DNA of 59,358 nt from NCBI GenBank assembly GCA_036310005.1, contig JAXJSP010000042.1:1-59358 (forward strand), given 5' to 3'. Both the position numbers and the translations under genes were made by a program. The stretch comes from JAXJSP01 sp036310005 (GTDB lineage Bacteria > Bacillota > Clostridia > Oscillospirales > Acutalibacteraceae). Below are positions 8,016 to 17,484 of the stretch, piece by piece (position 1 is the stretch's first letter; each line of letters starts with the position of its first letter). The notes beneath the pieces were generated by a model, which saw only the letters and a list, made by a program, of their open reading frames with translations, was not told the origin of the DNA and made no database searches.

Positions 8016-8876
8016 ATGATAGGTAAAGTTTCCAAAAAGCGAAAAATCAGTATTGCCCTGCTTAAAGGTTTAATGTTTTTGTCTGTTCTGATTACGATAG
8101 GTCTTGTATTATTTCTTATTATTTATGTATTAGCAAAGGGACTGCCGAACATCACATGGGAACTGCTGACATCTGAACCGAGTTATCTGTCAAACACAAT
8201 CGGTATTTTGCCTGACATTCTTAATACCGTATATATTATATTAGCATCGCTTATAATTGTACTTCCTTTAGGTGTCGGTGCGGCAGTATATCTGACAGAA
8301 TATGCAAAAAATCAGAAAGTAGTATCTGCGATTGAATTTGCGGCAGAAACGCTTTCGGGTATTCCGTCAATTATATACGGACTTGTCGGCATGCTGTTTT
8401 TCTGTCAGTTTTTAGGTTTCGGCACTTCGCTGATTGCCGGTGCATTGACTCTTGTAATTATGAATTTACCGACTGTAATGCGAACAACACAGGAAAGTTT
8501 AAAAACAGTACCGAAAGGATACAAAGAAGGTGCTTTCGGGCTTGGTGCCGGTAAATGGAGAGTTATTCGTACGATTGTACTGCCTGAATGTATTGACGGT
8601 ATTGTAACAGGTTGTATTTTGTCTGTCGGCAGAATTTTAGGCGAATCGGCGGCGCTGCTTTTCACGGCGGGTTTTGCTCATTCTTTAAACGGAGTAATCG
8701 AGGGACTTACAAACTCGGGTGCTACTTTGACGGTTGCACTTTATGTATATGCCAAAGAACAGGGTGAATTTGAGATTGCCTTTGCTATCGGTGCTATATT
8801 AATGATTTTAACACTTATAATTAATCTTTCTGCCGACCTTGCGGGCAAGTATTTCAAGAAAAGGAGAAACAAATGA
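8016..8876 (+). CDS. pstA: PstA, phosphate ABC permease subunit
   Basis: A 286-residue multi-pass permease. The EAA loop is GYKEGAFGLGAGKWRVI, and ETLSGIPSIIYGLVGM matches the segment shared with PstC. With PstC it forms the transmembrane channel for phosphate. A GGAGGGATA ribosome site overlaps the end of pstC, and its own end overlaps pstB by four bases (ATGA), so the permease and ATPase are translationally coupled. Confidence 0.95.
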   Translation: MIGKVSKKRKISIALLKGLMFLSVLITIGLVLFLIIYVLAKGLPNITWELLTSEPSYLSNTIGILPDILNTVYIILASLIIVLPLGVGAAVYLTEYAKNQKVVSAIEFAAETLSGIPSIIYGLVGMLFFCQFLGFGTSLIAGALTLVIMNLPTVMRTTQESLKTVPKGYKEGAFGLGAGKWRVIRTIVLPECIDGIVTGCILSVGRILGESAALLFTAGFAHSLNGVIEGLTNSGATLTVALYVYAKEQGEFEIAFAIGAILMILTLIINLSADLAGKYFKKRRNK

Positions 8877-9625
8877 GCATAATTACTGTAAAAAATTTAG
8901 ATTTATGGTATAATACTAACAAGGCACTTAAAGATGTCAACATAGATATTGAAGAAAAATCAATAACCGCACTTATCGGGCCTTCCGGTTGCGGAAAATC
9001 AACATTTTTAAAAACCTTAAACAGAATGAACGACCTTATTCCCGGTGTTAAGATTACAGGACAAGTAAAATATGAAGGCACCGATATTTTCGGCAAAAAT
9101 GTTGATGTCAACGAACTTCGCCGCGATATCGGTATGGTATTTCAAAAGCCGAATCCGTTTCCGATGAGTATTTACGATAATATTGCTTACGGACCGAGAA
9201 TTCACGGAATTAAATCAAAAGCAAAACTTGATGAAATCGTTGAGGAGTCACTTAAAGACACCGCTATTTGGGATGAAGTAAAAGACAGGCTTAAAAAGTC
9301 TGCACTCGGTCTTTCCGGCGGTCAACAGCAAAGACTTTGCATAGCAAGAGCCTTGGCGGTCAAACCGAAAATTCTTTTAATGGATGAGCCCACCTCTGCG
9401 CTGGACCCTATCTCGACTTCAAAAATTGAAGATTTGGCCATAGAACTCAAAAAGAAATATACAATAATCATCGTAACGCATAATATGCAGCAAGCGCTTC
9501 GTATTTCGGACAAGACCGCATTTTTCCTGCTTGGTGAACTGATTGAATACGATAACACGGAAACGATGTTTTCTACGCCGAAAAATAAGAAGACCGAAGA
9601 CTACATTACGGGAAGGTTTGGATAA
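8873..9625 (+). CDS. pstB: PstB, phosphate ABC transporter ATPase
   Basis: A 250-residue ABC ATPase with Walker A GPSGCGKST (near residue 40), Q-loop VFQKPNPFPMSIYDN (the PstB-specific proline-rich form), signature LSGGQQQRL and Walker B ILLMDEPTSALDP, followed by the switch histidine in VTHNMQQA. It powers phosphate import through PstCA. The start overlaps pstA and the stop overlaps phoU (TAATG). Confidence 0.97.
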   Translation: MSIITVKNLDLWYNTNKALKDVNIDIEEKSITALIGPSGCGKSTFLKTLNRMNDLIPGVKITGQVKYEGTDIFGKNVDVNELRRDIGMVFQKPNPFPMSIYDNIAYGPRIHGIKSKAKLDEIVEESLKDTAIWDEVKDRLKKSALGLSGGQQQRLCIARALAVKPKILLMDEPTSALDPISTSKIEDLAIELKKKYTIIIVTHNMQQALRISDKTAFFLLGELIEYDNTETMFSTPKNKKTEDYITGRFG

Positions 9626-10269
9626 TGAGAAATAAATTTGATGAACAACTTTTACATCTTAATCAGAAGATGATTGAAATGGGTGCTTTATGTGAGCGTT
9701 TTATTGCGCTTGCGGCTGATGCCTTATTAAACGGTAATACAAAAGGTGCGAAAGAAATCATTTCACACGGATATGAAATTGACGAAATGGAAAAGGACAT
9801 TGAAAGCATTTGCCTCAAACTTCTGTTACAGCAGCAGCCGGTTGCCGGTGATTTAAGGCAAATCTCCGCAGCGCTTAAAATGATTACCGATATGGAACGC
9901 ATCGGCGACCAGGCGGAAGACATCGCGGAAATCATACCGCATCTTGGCGGAAAAACCGAAGAGGTTATTACCGGTTTTAAGCCAATGGCGGAGGCCACCT
10001 GCAAAATGGTAACAGACAGTATTGACGCATTTGTAAAAAAAGACTTACACTTGGCAAAGTCGGTAATAAAGCAAGACGATGTTGTTGATAACTGCTTTAT
10101 AAACATAAAATCAAAACTGATTGATATGATTTCAGAAAAAAAGGCTGACGGTGAATATGCTGTTGACCTGCTGATGATAGCAAAATACTTTGAGCGCATC
10201 GGCGACCATGCTGTAAATATTGCAGAATGGGTAGCATTTTCCGTAACAGGAGTTCACAAGGGAGGTTAA
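9625..10269 (+). CDS. phoU: PhoU, phosphate signalling regulator
   Basis: A 214-residue all-helical protein made of two PhoU three-helix repeats, each carrying a conserved metal-site motif (RIGDQAEDIAE and, in the second repeat, RIGDHAVNIAE). PhoU links the Pst transporter to the sensor kinase and keeps the pathway off when phosphate is plentiful. The start codon overlaps the pstB stop. The position between the transporter and the two-component genes matches this bridging role. Confidence 0.96.
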   Translation: MRNKFDEQLLHLNQKMIEMGALCERFIALAADALLNGNTKGAKEIISHGYEIDEMEKDIESICLKLLLQQQPVAGDLRQISAALKMITDMERIGDQAEDIAEIIPHLGGKTEEVITGFKPMAEATCKMVTDSIDAFVKKDLHLAKSVIKQDDVVDNCFINIKSKLIDMISEKKADGEYAVDLLMIAKYFERIGDHAVNIAEWVAFSVTGVHKGG

Positions 10270-10271
10270 GA

Positions 10272-10943
10272 ATGATTTATTGCGTAGATGACGACGTCAC
10301 AATCAGGGACATAGAAGTATATACATTGGAACAAACGGGTTTTTCCGCAGTCGGTTTTGCTGACGGGAAGAGTTTATTCAAAGCACTTGAAAATGAAATT
10401 CCCGAACTTATAGTGCTTGATATTATGCTTCCCGAAACAGACGGAATTGAAATACTTAAACGCCTTCGCAGTGATGCAAAATACAAAGATATCCCCGTCA
10501 TTATGGCGACAGCAAAAGGTGAGCAGATGGATAAAATCAGCGGGCTTAATCTCGGTGCCGATGACTATCTTGTAAAACCGTTCGGAGTTATGGAAATGGT
10601 TGCCCGCATAAACGCTGTACTTCGCAGAACATCAAAAAAAGAAGATGCAGTCATTACCGTAGGTGACATTAATTTAAACGAAGCCGAGCATACCGTATAT
10701 ATAAATGATAAAAACATTGATCTTACGCACAAAGAATTTGATATACTCCGTCTTTTTATGAAAAACAAAAACATTGTATTCAGCCGCGAGAAACTGATGA
10801 ACGAGGTTTGGGGTTGCGACTATATGGGTGAAAGCAGAACTGTTGATATGCATATAAGGACATTACGCCAAAAACTCGGTACTGCAGGCAGTCAAATCAA
10901 GACTGTAATAGGTGTCGGATACAGATTGGAGAGCGAAAAATGA
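10272..10943 (+). CDS. phoB: OmpR/PhoB-type response regulator (PhoP/PhoB)
   Basis: A 223-residue response regulator. The receiver domain (1-118) has the acidic pair in VDDD, phosphoacceptor Asp in LIVLDIMLPETDG and Lys in DDYLVKPFG. The C-terminal winged helix (about 130-223) has SREKLMNEVWG and the recognition stretch SRTVDMHIRTLRQKLG. An in-frame ATG at 10227 overlaps phoU, but GGGAGGTT at 10259 and the family N-terminus (MIYCVDDD) favour the start at 10272. It probably activates pstS. The Firmicute name would be phoP. Confidence 0.93.
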   Translation: MIYCVDDDVTIRDIEVYTLEQTGFSAVGFADGKSLFKALENEIPELIVLDIMLPETDGIEILKRLRSDAKYKDIPVIMATAKGEQMDKISGLNLGADDYLVKPFGVMEMVARINAVLRRTSKKEDAVITVGDINLNEAEHTVYINDKNIDLTHKEFDILRLFMKNKNIVFSREKLMNEVWGCDYMGESRTVDMHIRTLRQKLGTAGSQIKTVIGVGYRLESEK

Positions 10944-12592
10944 GAAAGAAAATATTTCGTTCATTTATTCTTGTATCGGTAATGGTAATGCTGTTAAGTT
11001 CAGTTATTTCAACCACCTTTTTGCACAGTTATTTTAACAAAGAGCAATCTGACAAGTTACATATTGAACTCAAACTTGTAGCAGACGCGGTAAATCAACT
11101 CGGCACCGGATATCTTGACGGAGTTGACAGCGACACCTATCGTTTTACTGTTATAGGCGCTGACGGTAAAGTAATTTATGACACTATTGCAGATGCCGAA
11201 ACGATGGAAAATCATTTAGACAGGGAAGAAATTGTTGAAGCGTTGAATACAGGTGCCGGCAGCAGTGCGAGATTTTCATCTACGCTTACCGAAAAGACCT
11301 TTTACGAAGCGGTAAAGTTAAATGACGAAACGGTGCTTCGTATATCTGCGAGTCAGTTATCTCTCGGCGGTGCTTTTTTGAAAGTATTGCCGATGAATTT
11401 AGTTATTGCAATAGTTGCAATTTTTATGTCTTTACTGGTTGCCGAACGCATGTCAAAGCGTATAACACAGCCGCTGTTAAAATTAGACCTTGAACATCCT
11501 GCCGACAACAATACTTATGAGGAACTCTCCCCTGTTCTTACCAAAATACGCAGACAGCACACGCAAATCAAGGCGCAAATGCTTGAGTTGGCTAAAAAGA
11601 ATGATGAATTCAGCCAAATCATTTCATCAATGAGCGAGGGGCTTATTCTTTTAAACGAGCAAGACAGTATTATTGCAATAAACCGTTCTGCAAAAAGAAT
11701 ATTCGGTGCAAACGATGATATTGTAGGAAACAGTTTTTTAACTCTTGAGCGCTCTGTTGAACTCAGTAATGCCATTTTAAAGACTAAAAAAGAAAACCAT
11801 TCAAATACCGTGCTTAACAAAAACGGTCGCGAGTATCAGTTTAATATCAGCCGCATTGAATCTGACGGAAAGAATATAGGCACGCTCATTCTTTGTTTTG
11901 ATATTACCGAAAAGGCATTTGCCGAACGCAACCGCCAGGAATTTACAGCCAATGTATCACACGAGTTAAAAACTCCCTTACAATCTATTATAGGTTCTGC
12001 GGAACTACTTGAAAACAGACTTGTAAAGCCTGAAGATACCGAGCGTTTTGTAAGCAACATTAAAAACGAAGCAACGCGGCTTGTCAGTCTTATTAATGAC
12101 ATTATCCGTCTGTCACAACTTGATGAAAAGGTAGAGCCTGAAAAAGAGAGCGTATTTTTGCCTACAATCGCAAAAGAAGTTGTCGAGGTGCTTGTTCCCT
12201 CTGCTTCAAAGAAAAACATAGCGTTGTGTCTTGACTGCGATGATATACAGATAAATGCAGTACGCAGATACATTTACGAGATTTTATATAATCTTTGCGA
12301 CAACGCAATTCGTTATAACAAAGACAACGGAAAAGTTGATATAACAATTAAAAAACAAGCAAAAAATGTTGTTATATCCGTAACCGATACAGGCATCGGT
12401 ATTCCGCCTGAGCATCTTTCAAGGATATTTGAAAGATTTTATCGTGTTGACAAAAGCCATTCAAAAGAGACAGGCGGCACCGGTCTCGGACTTTCCATTG
12501 TAAAGCGTGCAGTAATGCTTCATAACGGAAAAGTTGAACTGAACAGTACTGTCGGTGAAGGCACAAGCGTAAAAGTTATATTGCCGGAATAG
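10940..12592 (+). CDS. phoR: PhoR-type sensor histidine kinase
   Basis: A 550-residue membrane kinase. Helix 1 (about 8-28), an extracellular sensor region, helix 2 (about 152-172), a linker, a PAS domain (about 223-325), HisKA with the phospho-histidine in FTANVSHELKTPLQS, and a HATPase domain with N-box NLCDNAIRYN, DTGIGI and GGTGLGLSIV are all visible. It overlaps the response regulator by four bases and ends the phosphate operon. PhoU/Pst contact is the expected input. Confidence 0.93.
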   Translation: MRKKIFRSFILVSVMVMLLSSVISTTFLHSYFNKEQSDKLHIELKLVADAVNQLGTGYLDGVDSDTYRFTVIGADGKVIYDTIADAETMENHLDREEIVEALNTGAGSSARFSSTLTEKTFYEAVKLNDETVLRISASQLSLGGAFLKVLPMNLVIAIVAIFMSLLVAERMSKRITQPLLKLDLEHPADNNTYEELSPVLTKIRRQHTQIKAQMLELAKKNDEFSQIISSMSEGLILLNEQDSIIAINRSAKRIFGANDDIVGNSFLTLERSVELSNAILKTKKENHSNTVLNKNGREYQFNISRIESDGKNIGTLILCFDITEKAFAERNRQEFTANVSHELKTPLQSIIGSAELLENRLVKPEDTERFVSNIKNEATRLVSLINDIIRLSQLDEKVEPEKESVFLPTIAKEVVEVLVPSASKKNIALCLDCDDIQINAVRRYIYEILYNLCDNAIRYNKDNGKVDITIKKQAKNVVISVTDTGIGIPPEHLSRIFERFYRVDKSHSKETGGTGLGLSIVKRAVMLHNGKVELNSTVGEGTSVKVILPE

Positions 12593-12601
12593 GCACAACA
12601 A

Positions 12602-12637
12602 AAGGCAGAAAGATTTAAATCTTTCTGCCTTATTTTT
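12602..12637. terminator. Terminator ending the pst-pho operon
   Basis: Perfect stem AAGGCAGAAAGAT/ATCTTTCTGCCTT followed by TATTTTTAT. It lies between convergent genes, and the A-rich flank lets it work in the opposite direction too. Confidence 0.85.
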
Positions 12638-13934
12638 ATATTTTTATATCGTCGGTTGCGGGATTGTTAAGCAACTGTCCGTCCTGTGAAAATCTTGAAC
12701 CGTGACAAGAGCAGTCCCACGAATGTTCTTGTAAGTTATATTTTAACGCGCATCCGAGATGAGGGCAACGCGGTGCAGTGGGAGTAATCAGTCCCCTGAG
12801 AGTTTCTGCAGCGTTTATAAAAAGTTTCGGATGAATAATACTTCTTGATGGTGAAAAGATTTTTAAATAATCATTTTGCTTATCGCAAATTAAATCGGCA
12901 AGCATCATAGCCGCTGACATTGACGTTGTCATTCCCCACTTATTAAAGCCGGTAGCAACATATATATTTTCATGACTTTTAGAATACTGTCCGATGTAGG
13001 CGATATTATCTAAAGACATACAGTCCTGTGTTGCAAAATGGTAAACTTCTGTTGCATTTACATAATGCTCTTTTGCAAATTTTCGCAAAGTTTCCCAATT
13101 TCCGCCTTTTTTGCCGGTCCTGTGTCCGCCTCCGCCCAGTAGTAATAAATCTTTATAGTTTCTAAAAGACAACCCGTTTTGTGCTTCGTCCAAATACATA
13201 CCCTGAACATTCTGTGCATTTTTCAAAGCGATTACATAAGAGCGTTGCTGATACATTTTTATAAAATACGCTCCGTATTTATTAACAAACGGGAAATGGG
13301 TAGCGACAATAATTTTATCGGCTTTAATGCTGAATTTGTTTGTTTTTGCACCGTTATCTGTTAATTCAATTATTTTTGTATTTTCATAAATTTTTAAATC
13401 TTTTGCGATTGTATAAAGAAATTTCAGCACATTAAACTGTGCTTGATTTTTGACTTCGACAGCGCCTGCTATCTCAAAAGGCAATTCGGTTTTATTATGA
13501 TAAAAGGCTTTTGCACCAATACTGCACAGCGCATTCACTTCGTTTTCTATTTTAATTTTATCATCGAGTGAGTAAATATAATTACTGCATTCTTTAAAAT
13601 CGCACTCAATTTCTTTATACAGATTTTTATATTTGCAAAGTGCATCATATTGAGATTTATAATAAAGATGTGCAGTTTCTTTTCCGAAGCGTTTAATCAA
13701 TTTATCATAAATTGCACCGTGCTGATAAGTAATTTTTGCAGTAGTGTTTTGTGTTACGCCGCTGCAGATTGTATTTTGTTCTGCTATCACGCAATCTATA
13801 CCTGAATTTTTGAGCATATATGCACAAAGTATGCCTGTTATTCCTCCGCCTATTACTAAAACATCGGTTTTAATATCACTTTTTAAACTTTCAAAATTCG
13901 GTTTTTTCACATCACAATTCCAGATTGAATTCAT
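12636..13934 (-). CDS. FAD-dependent oxidoreductase with C-terminal Rieske domain
   Basis: A 432-residue DAO-type flavoprotein: FAD-binding VLVIGGGITGILCAYML (about 25-41) and the conserved GFNKWGMTTSMSAA near 333 place it in the glycine/D-amino-acid oxidase superfamily. The last 45 residues form a compact Rieske [2Fe-2S] motif with C390/H392 (CPHLGC) and C408/H411 (CSCHGSRF), matching the YhfW-like family. The substrate is unknown; an amine or a quinone/ferredoxin-linked reaction is possible. It stands as a single gene with GAGGTGG upstream, after the PHP gene terminator. Confidence 0.88.
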   Translation of the reverse strand: MNSIWNCDVKKPNFESLKSDIKTDVLVIGGGITGILCAYMLKNSGIDCVIAEQNTICSGVTQNTTAKITYQHGAIYDKLIKRFGKETAHLYYKSQYDALCKYKNLYKEIECDFKECSNYIYSLDDKIKIENEVNALCSIGAKAFYHNKTELPFEIAGAVEVKNQAQFNVLKFLYTIAKDLKIYENTKIIELTDNGAKTNKFSIKADKIIVATHFPFVNKYGAYFIKMYQQRSYVIALKNAQNVQGMYLDEAQNGLSFRNYKDLLLLGGGGHRTGKKGGNWETLRKFAKEHYVNATEVYHFATQDCMSLDNIAYIGQYSKSHENIYVATGFNKWGMTTSMSAAMMLADLICDKQNDYLKIFSPSRSIIHPKLFINAAETLRGLITPTAPRCPHLGCALKYNLQEHSWDCSCHGSRFSQDGQLLNNPATDDIKI

Positions 13935-13981
13935 TTTACCACCTCAAAATATAGTATTACCAAAAAGAGAATGGTAAATTA

Positions 13982-14013
13982 ATCGCCCCGAAGGTTTTCA
14001 CTTTCGAGGCGGT
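13982..14013 (-). terminator. Terminator after the ATP synthase/PHP unit
   Basis: Read on the minus strand, CGCCTCGAAAG pairs with CTTCGGGGCG (with wobble pairs) around GTGAAAAC, followed by an AT-rich tail. Confidence 0.55.
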
Positions 14014-14024
14014 AACAACTTCTT

Positions 14025-14702
14025 TTATAAATTAATTTCAAAGAAACTGAATTCTTCGTTTTTAAGTTTTTCGATAAAATCTTCGACTGAATTTACGGGT
14101 TCTTTACACTGCATACCGGCAAGTTTTTTCTGTTCGGGGCCCGCATGATTATCTGTACCGGCAGTTTCATATAAGTTATAATTTTCGGCATAGATACCCG
14201 CCATTTTGTTTTCAAAATCCGTTCTGTTCGCATTAAAGGTTTCAACAGCGTCAACACATCTCGGAAACAAGCGAATGTGGTCGATATATCCGGCTTCTCT
14301 GTACGGATGTGCCTGACTGACAAAAGCGCCTTGTTTTCTCATGAAATTAAATTTTTCATTTACAGACATCTGCATTATCTGAGGGTTATTCAAAAACCAC
14401 TGTTTATCAAGTCCGAAAACTAAAAAATCTGTTCCTTTGTATGACATCTCCAAGGCTAAAAAGACTTTAATGCCAATTTGTTTTCCAATTTTGAGTCCTT
14501 TTTCGTAATCTGAAAAATAAAACTCAATCTGATTTTCATAAGTGTCACTTCTATCGCCGCCGATATTACCGTCTAAAAAGTGATTGGAAATAAAGACACC
14601 GTCATATCCTAAAGATTTATAAAACTCCAGATTTGTTTTGACATCATACCATGCGCAAGCGCTGACCGGTGATGTATGCACATGAGTATCATATTTATAC
14701 AA
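14025..14702 (-). CDS. PHP-domain metal-dependent phosphoesterase
   Basis: A 225-residue protein with the PHP signature: DTHVHTSPVSACAW at the N-terminus, HPYREAGYIDHI in the middle, and the late GTDNHAGPE. These His/Asp residues bind the metal cluster of PHP phosphatases, including histidinol phosphatase-like and RNase AM-like proteins. The ribosome site GAGGTGG is eight bases upstream and the gap to atpC is 20 bp with no terminator, so it appears to be the last gene of the ATP synthase transcript. Substrate is unknown. Confidence 0.85.
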   Translation of the reverse strand: MYKYDTHVHTSPVSACAWYDVKTNLEFYKSLGYDGVFISNHFLDGNIGGDRSDTYENQIEFYFSDYEKGLKIGKQIGIKVFLALEMSYKGTDFLVFGLDKQWFLNNPQIMQMSVNEKFNFMRKQGAFVSQAHPYREAGYIDHIRLFPRCVDAVETFNANRTDFENKMAGIYAENYNLYETAGTDNHAGPEQKKLAGMQCKEPVNSVEDFIEKLKNEEFSFFEINL

Positions 14703-14722
14703 AAAACCACCTCAATATAAAA

Positions 14723-15139
14723 TTAATTCAGTTTATATTCTTTTTCTTTAATTTTAAGTCGATGTGTGGCCTTATTCAATGATATCTGCCACATCATATA
14801 ATCTTTTTTACTTTGATGTTTTTTCATTTCAAATGCCGCTTCATCCGCGTCATGTTTTTCCTTTTGTTCATCAATTTCCTCAGGTGAAATTACAGATTCA
14901 CAAAGAATCTGAGTTTTATTTTTTGACACATTAATCATACCGCACATAACAGCGCAAACTCGTTTTTCCCCGTCGGGTAAGGTAAAAGTTACCTCTCCGT
15001 CTTCAACAGCGGCAGTCAAAGGTGTGTGATTTGCCATTATTCCGATTACTCCGTCGCTTATGGGCAAGGTAAGAGATACGCACTCACCCTCATAAAATGT
15101 GCGTTCGGGAGAAAGTATTTCAAGATAAAAGGTATTCAC
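14723..15139 (-). CDS. atpC: F1 ATP synthase epsilon subunit
   Basis: A 138-residue epsilon subunit: N-terminal beta-barrel (about 1-85) with PISDGVIGIMANHTPLTAAV, and a C-terminal helical hairpin (about 88-138) that in other bacteria brakes ATP hydrolysis. It is part of the central stalk with gamma. Placed last among the F1 genes, 14 bp after atpD. Confidence 0.93.
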   Translation of the reverse strand: MNTFYLEILSPERTFYEGECVSLTLPISDGVIGIMANHTPLTAAVEDGEVTFTLPDGEKRVCAVMCGMINVSKNKTQILCESVISPEEIDEQKEKHDADEAAFEMKKHQSKKDYMMWQISLNKATHRLKIKEKEYKLN

Positions 15140-15153
15140 TTTTATTCACCCTC

Positions 15154-16560
15154 TTATAAGTTTTCTGCCTTTTTTATAACATCATCAATTGTACCGACAT
15201 TAAAAAATGCAGACTCGGGATAAGCGTCCATTTCGCCGCTTATAATTGCCTTAAAACCTCTTATTGTTTCGCTCAGCGGTACATAAGCGCCCTTAACACC
15301 TGTAAACTTTTCTGCGACGCTGAACGGTTGACTTAAAAAGCGCTGAATTTTTCTTGCGCGCCAAACGGTCTGTTTATCTTCGTCGCTTAATTCATCAACA
15401 CCGAGAATTGCGATAATGTCCTGCAGTTCTTTATAGTGCTCTAATGTTTCCTGAACTTTGCGTGCAACAAAGTAATGCTCCTCACCTACTACATCCGGTT
15501 CCAATGCTCTTGATGATGATTCAAGAGGATCAACTGCCGGATAAATTCCCATTTCGGCAATTTTTCGACTTAAAACCGTTGTTGCATCAAGATGAGCAAA
15601 AGTTGTTGCGGGTGCCGGGTCGGTAAGGTCGTCAGCCGGCACATAAATAGCCTGAACCGAAGTAACAGATCCGTTTTTAGTGGATGCTATTCTTTCCTCT
15701 AATTTACCTAAATCGTTTGCCAATGTCGGCTGATAGCCGGCCGCAGACGGCATTTTTCCGAGCAAAGTAGACACTTCGCTTCCCGCCTGGATAAAGCGGA
15801 AGATATTATCTATAAACAGCAAGACGTCTTTATGTTTTTCATCTCTGAAATATTCTGCCATTGAAAGTCCTGTTAAAGGTGCTTTCATTCTGACACCCGG
15901 GGCTTCATTCATTTGTCCGAACACAAGCGCTGTTTTATCAATAACTCCGCTTTGGCACATTTCGGAATACAAATCGTTTCCCTCTCTGCTGCGCTCGCCT
16001 ACGCCTGTAAAAACGGAATAGCCTCCGTGTTCGCTTGCTATATTATGGATAAGTTCCTGTATTAAAACAGTTTTTCCTACTCCCGCGCCACCGAAAAGTC
16101 CGATTTTACCGCCCTTTGAATAAGGGGCTAAAAGGTCGATTACTTTAATTCCGGTTTCAAGAATTTCTTCTGAATTTTTGCGTTCTGAATATTCGGGAGG
16201 TGCTTTATATATACTTCTTTTCGGTGTATCTTCGGGCAAGGGCTCTTTTTCGTCAATAGTTTCGCCTAAAACATTAAAAAGTCTGCCTAAGACATTTTCA
16301 CCGACAGGTACAAAAATAGAGTCGTTTGTTGAAAACACGGGCATATCTCTGTAAAGGCCTTCACTTGCGCCGAGCATTATGCAACGGACAACACCGTCAC
16401 CTATATGAGCAGCGACTTCCATAACGCGCTCCTCTTTACCTATGGTAACAAACAGTTTTTCTCTTATTTTCGGCAAGTCCGATTTATCAAACAACGCGTC
16501 AATAACCGGACCGTTTACACCTACAATTTTACCTTCTTTCATTTCACCGGTATCTGTCAT
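15154..16560 (-). CDS. atpD: F1 ATP synthase beta subunit
   Basis: A 468-residue catalytic subunit with Walker A GGAGVGKT, the ERSREGNDLY segment with the catalytic Glu region (GVGERSREGND), DELSEED-like DELSDEDK motif near the C-terminus, and the classic PSAAGYQPTLA signature. It makes ATP at the alpha/beta interface. The start overlaps atpG by four bases. Length and motifs are fully normal, in contrast to the alpha subunit. Confidence 0.97.
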   Translation of the reverse strand: MTDTGEMKEGKIVGVNGPVIDALFDKSDLPKIREKLFVTIGKEERVMEVAAHIGDGVVRCIMLGASEGLYRDMPVFSTNDSIFVPVGENVLGRLFNVLGETIDEKEPLPEDTPKRSIYKAPPEYSERKNSEEILETGIKVIDLLAPYSKGGKIGLFGGAGVGKTVLIQELIHNIASEHGGYSVFTGVGERSREGNDLYSEMCQSGVIDKTALVFGQMNEAPGVRMKAPLTGLSMAEYFRDEKHKDVLLFIDNIFRFIQAGSEVSTLLGKMPSAAGYQPTLANDLGKLEERIASTKNGSVTSVQAIYVPADDLTDPAPATTFAHLDATTVLSRKIAEMGIYPAVDPLESSSRALEPDVVGEEHYFVARKVQETLEHYKELQDIIAILGVDELSDEDKQTVWRARKIQRFLSQPFSVAEKFTGVKGAYVPLSETIRGFKAIISGEMDAYPESAFFNVGTIDDVIKKAENL

Positions 16561-17462
16561 TTTTCAATCACCCTTGTTTTTCTTTTGCTTTTTAGTGCCT
16601 TTGCACCTGCTGTTATTTCTATCATTTCATTTGTTATGCTCGCTTGTCTTATGGCATTGTACTGTGTTTTTAAATTTTTGAGCATTTTTTCCGCATTTTT
16701 GCTTGCGGTACTCATAGCAAGCATTCTTTCTTGCTGTTCGCTGCAAAAACTATCTACAAGCGAAGTATAGATAAAGCCCGTTAAATAACTCGGAACGATA
16801 CCGTTTAACACAGTATCGGCATCGGGAGAAAATTCACGAAAAGAGTTATTGTCGTTTTCTTCTTGTGTGTAAAACACACTTTTATCAAGAGGCAAAAGCA
16901 CGCGTCTTTTACACACGCTCGGCTTTGCTCCCATATAATCGGTATAAATCATATTGATTTCATCGAGCACTCCGTTGTTGAAGTAATCGAGCATATCTAT
17001 ACAGATTTTTTGTGCTTCCCATATAGTCGGAAAAGATGCCGGATAATCAAAACTTTCCTCAAAAGGAATTTTTGCCGATTTAAAATACTGTTTTGCATAT
17101 TCACCTATTACAAAAAGCATTGTTTCGGGGTGGTGGGAAATATATTCTTCCGCAATTTTCATAGCGGTATGATTATATGCTCCTGCCAGTCCCCTGTCTG
17201 AAGTTACAAGTAAAATTCCGTGTCTGAAATGTTTTTTGCCCTCAGGCAAAGGTGCGTGAAAATACCTGTTTTTTGTATCGGGAATATGCCTTAATAAGTC
17301 GGCAATCTGTTCTTCGAGTGCATTAAAATACTTTTTGGAATTCTGATGCTCGCGTTTTGCTTTGCGCATTTTTACCGAGGAAATCATATACATCGCATCA
17401 GTTACTTTTTTTGTTTCGCTTACAGATATCATTCTTGATTTTAATTCACCTGTTGATGCCAT
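16557..17462 (-). CDS. atpG: F1 ATP synthase gamma subunit
   Basis: A 301-residue rotor subunit. The N-terminal helix (MASTGELKSRMISVSETKKV) and the C-terminal helix containing MLAMSTASKNAEKMLKNL form the coiled coil that turns inside the alpha/beta ring. The middle part with TSDRGLAGAYN is the conserved Rossmann-like domain. It lies 22 bp after atpA and overlaps atpD by four bases. Confidence 0.95.
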   Translation of the reverse strand: MASTGELKSRMISVSETKKVTDAMYMISSVKMRKAKREHQNSKKYFNALEEQIADLLRHIPDTKNRYFHAPLPEGKKHFRHGILLVTSDRGLAGAYNHTAMKIAEEYISHHPETMLFVIGEYAKQYFKSAKIPFEESFDYPASFPTIWEAQKICIDMLDYFNNGVLDEINMIYTDYMGAKPSVCKRRVLLPLDKSVFYTQEENDNNSFREFSPDADTVLNGIVPSYLTGFIYTSLVDSFCSEQQERMLAMSTASKNAEKMLKNLKTQYNAIRQASITNEMIEITAGAKALKSKRKTRVIEK

Positions 17463-17484
17463 TTATACGACCTCCTTTTTGTAA

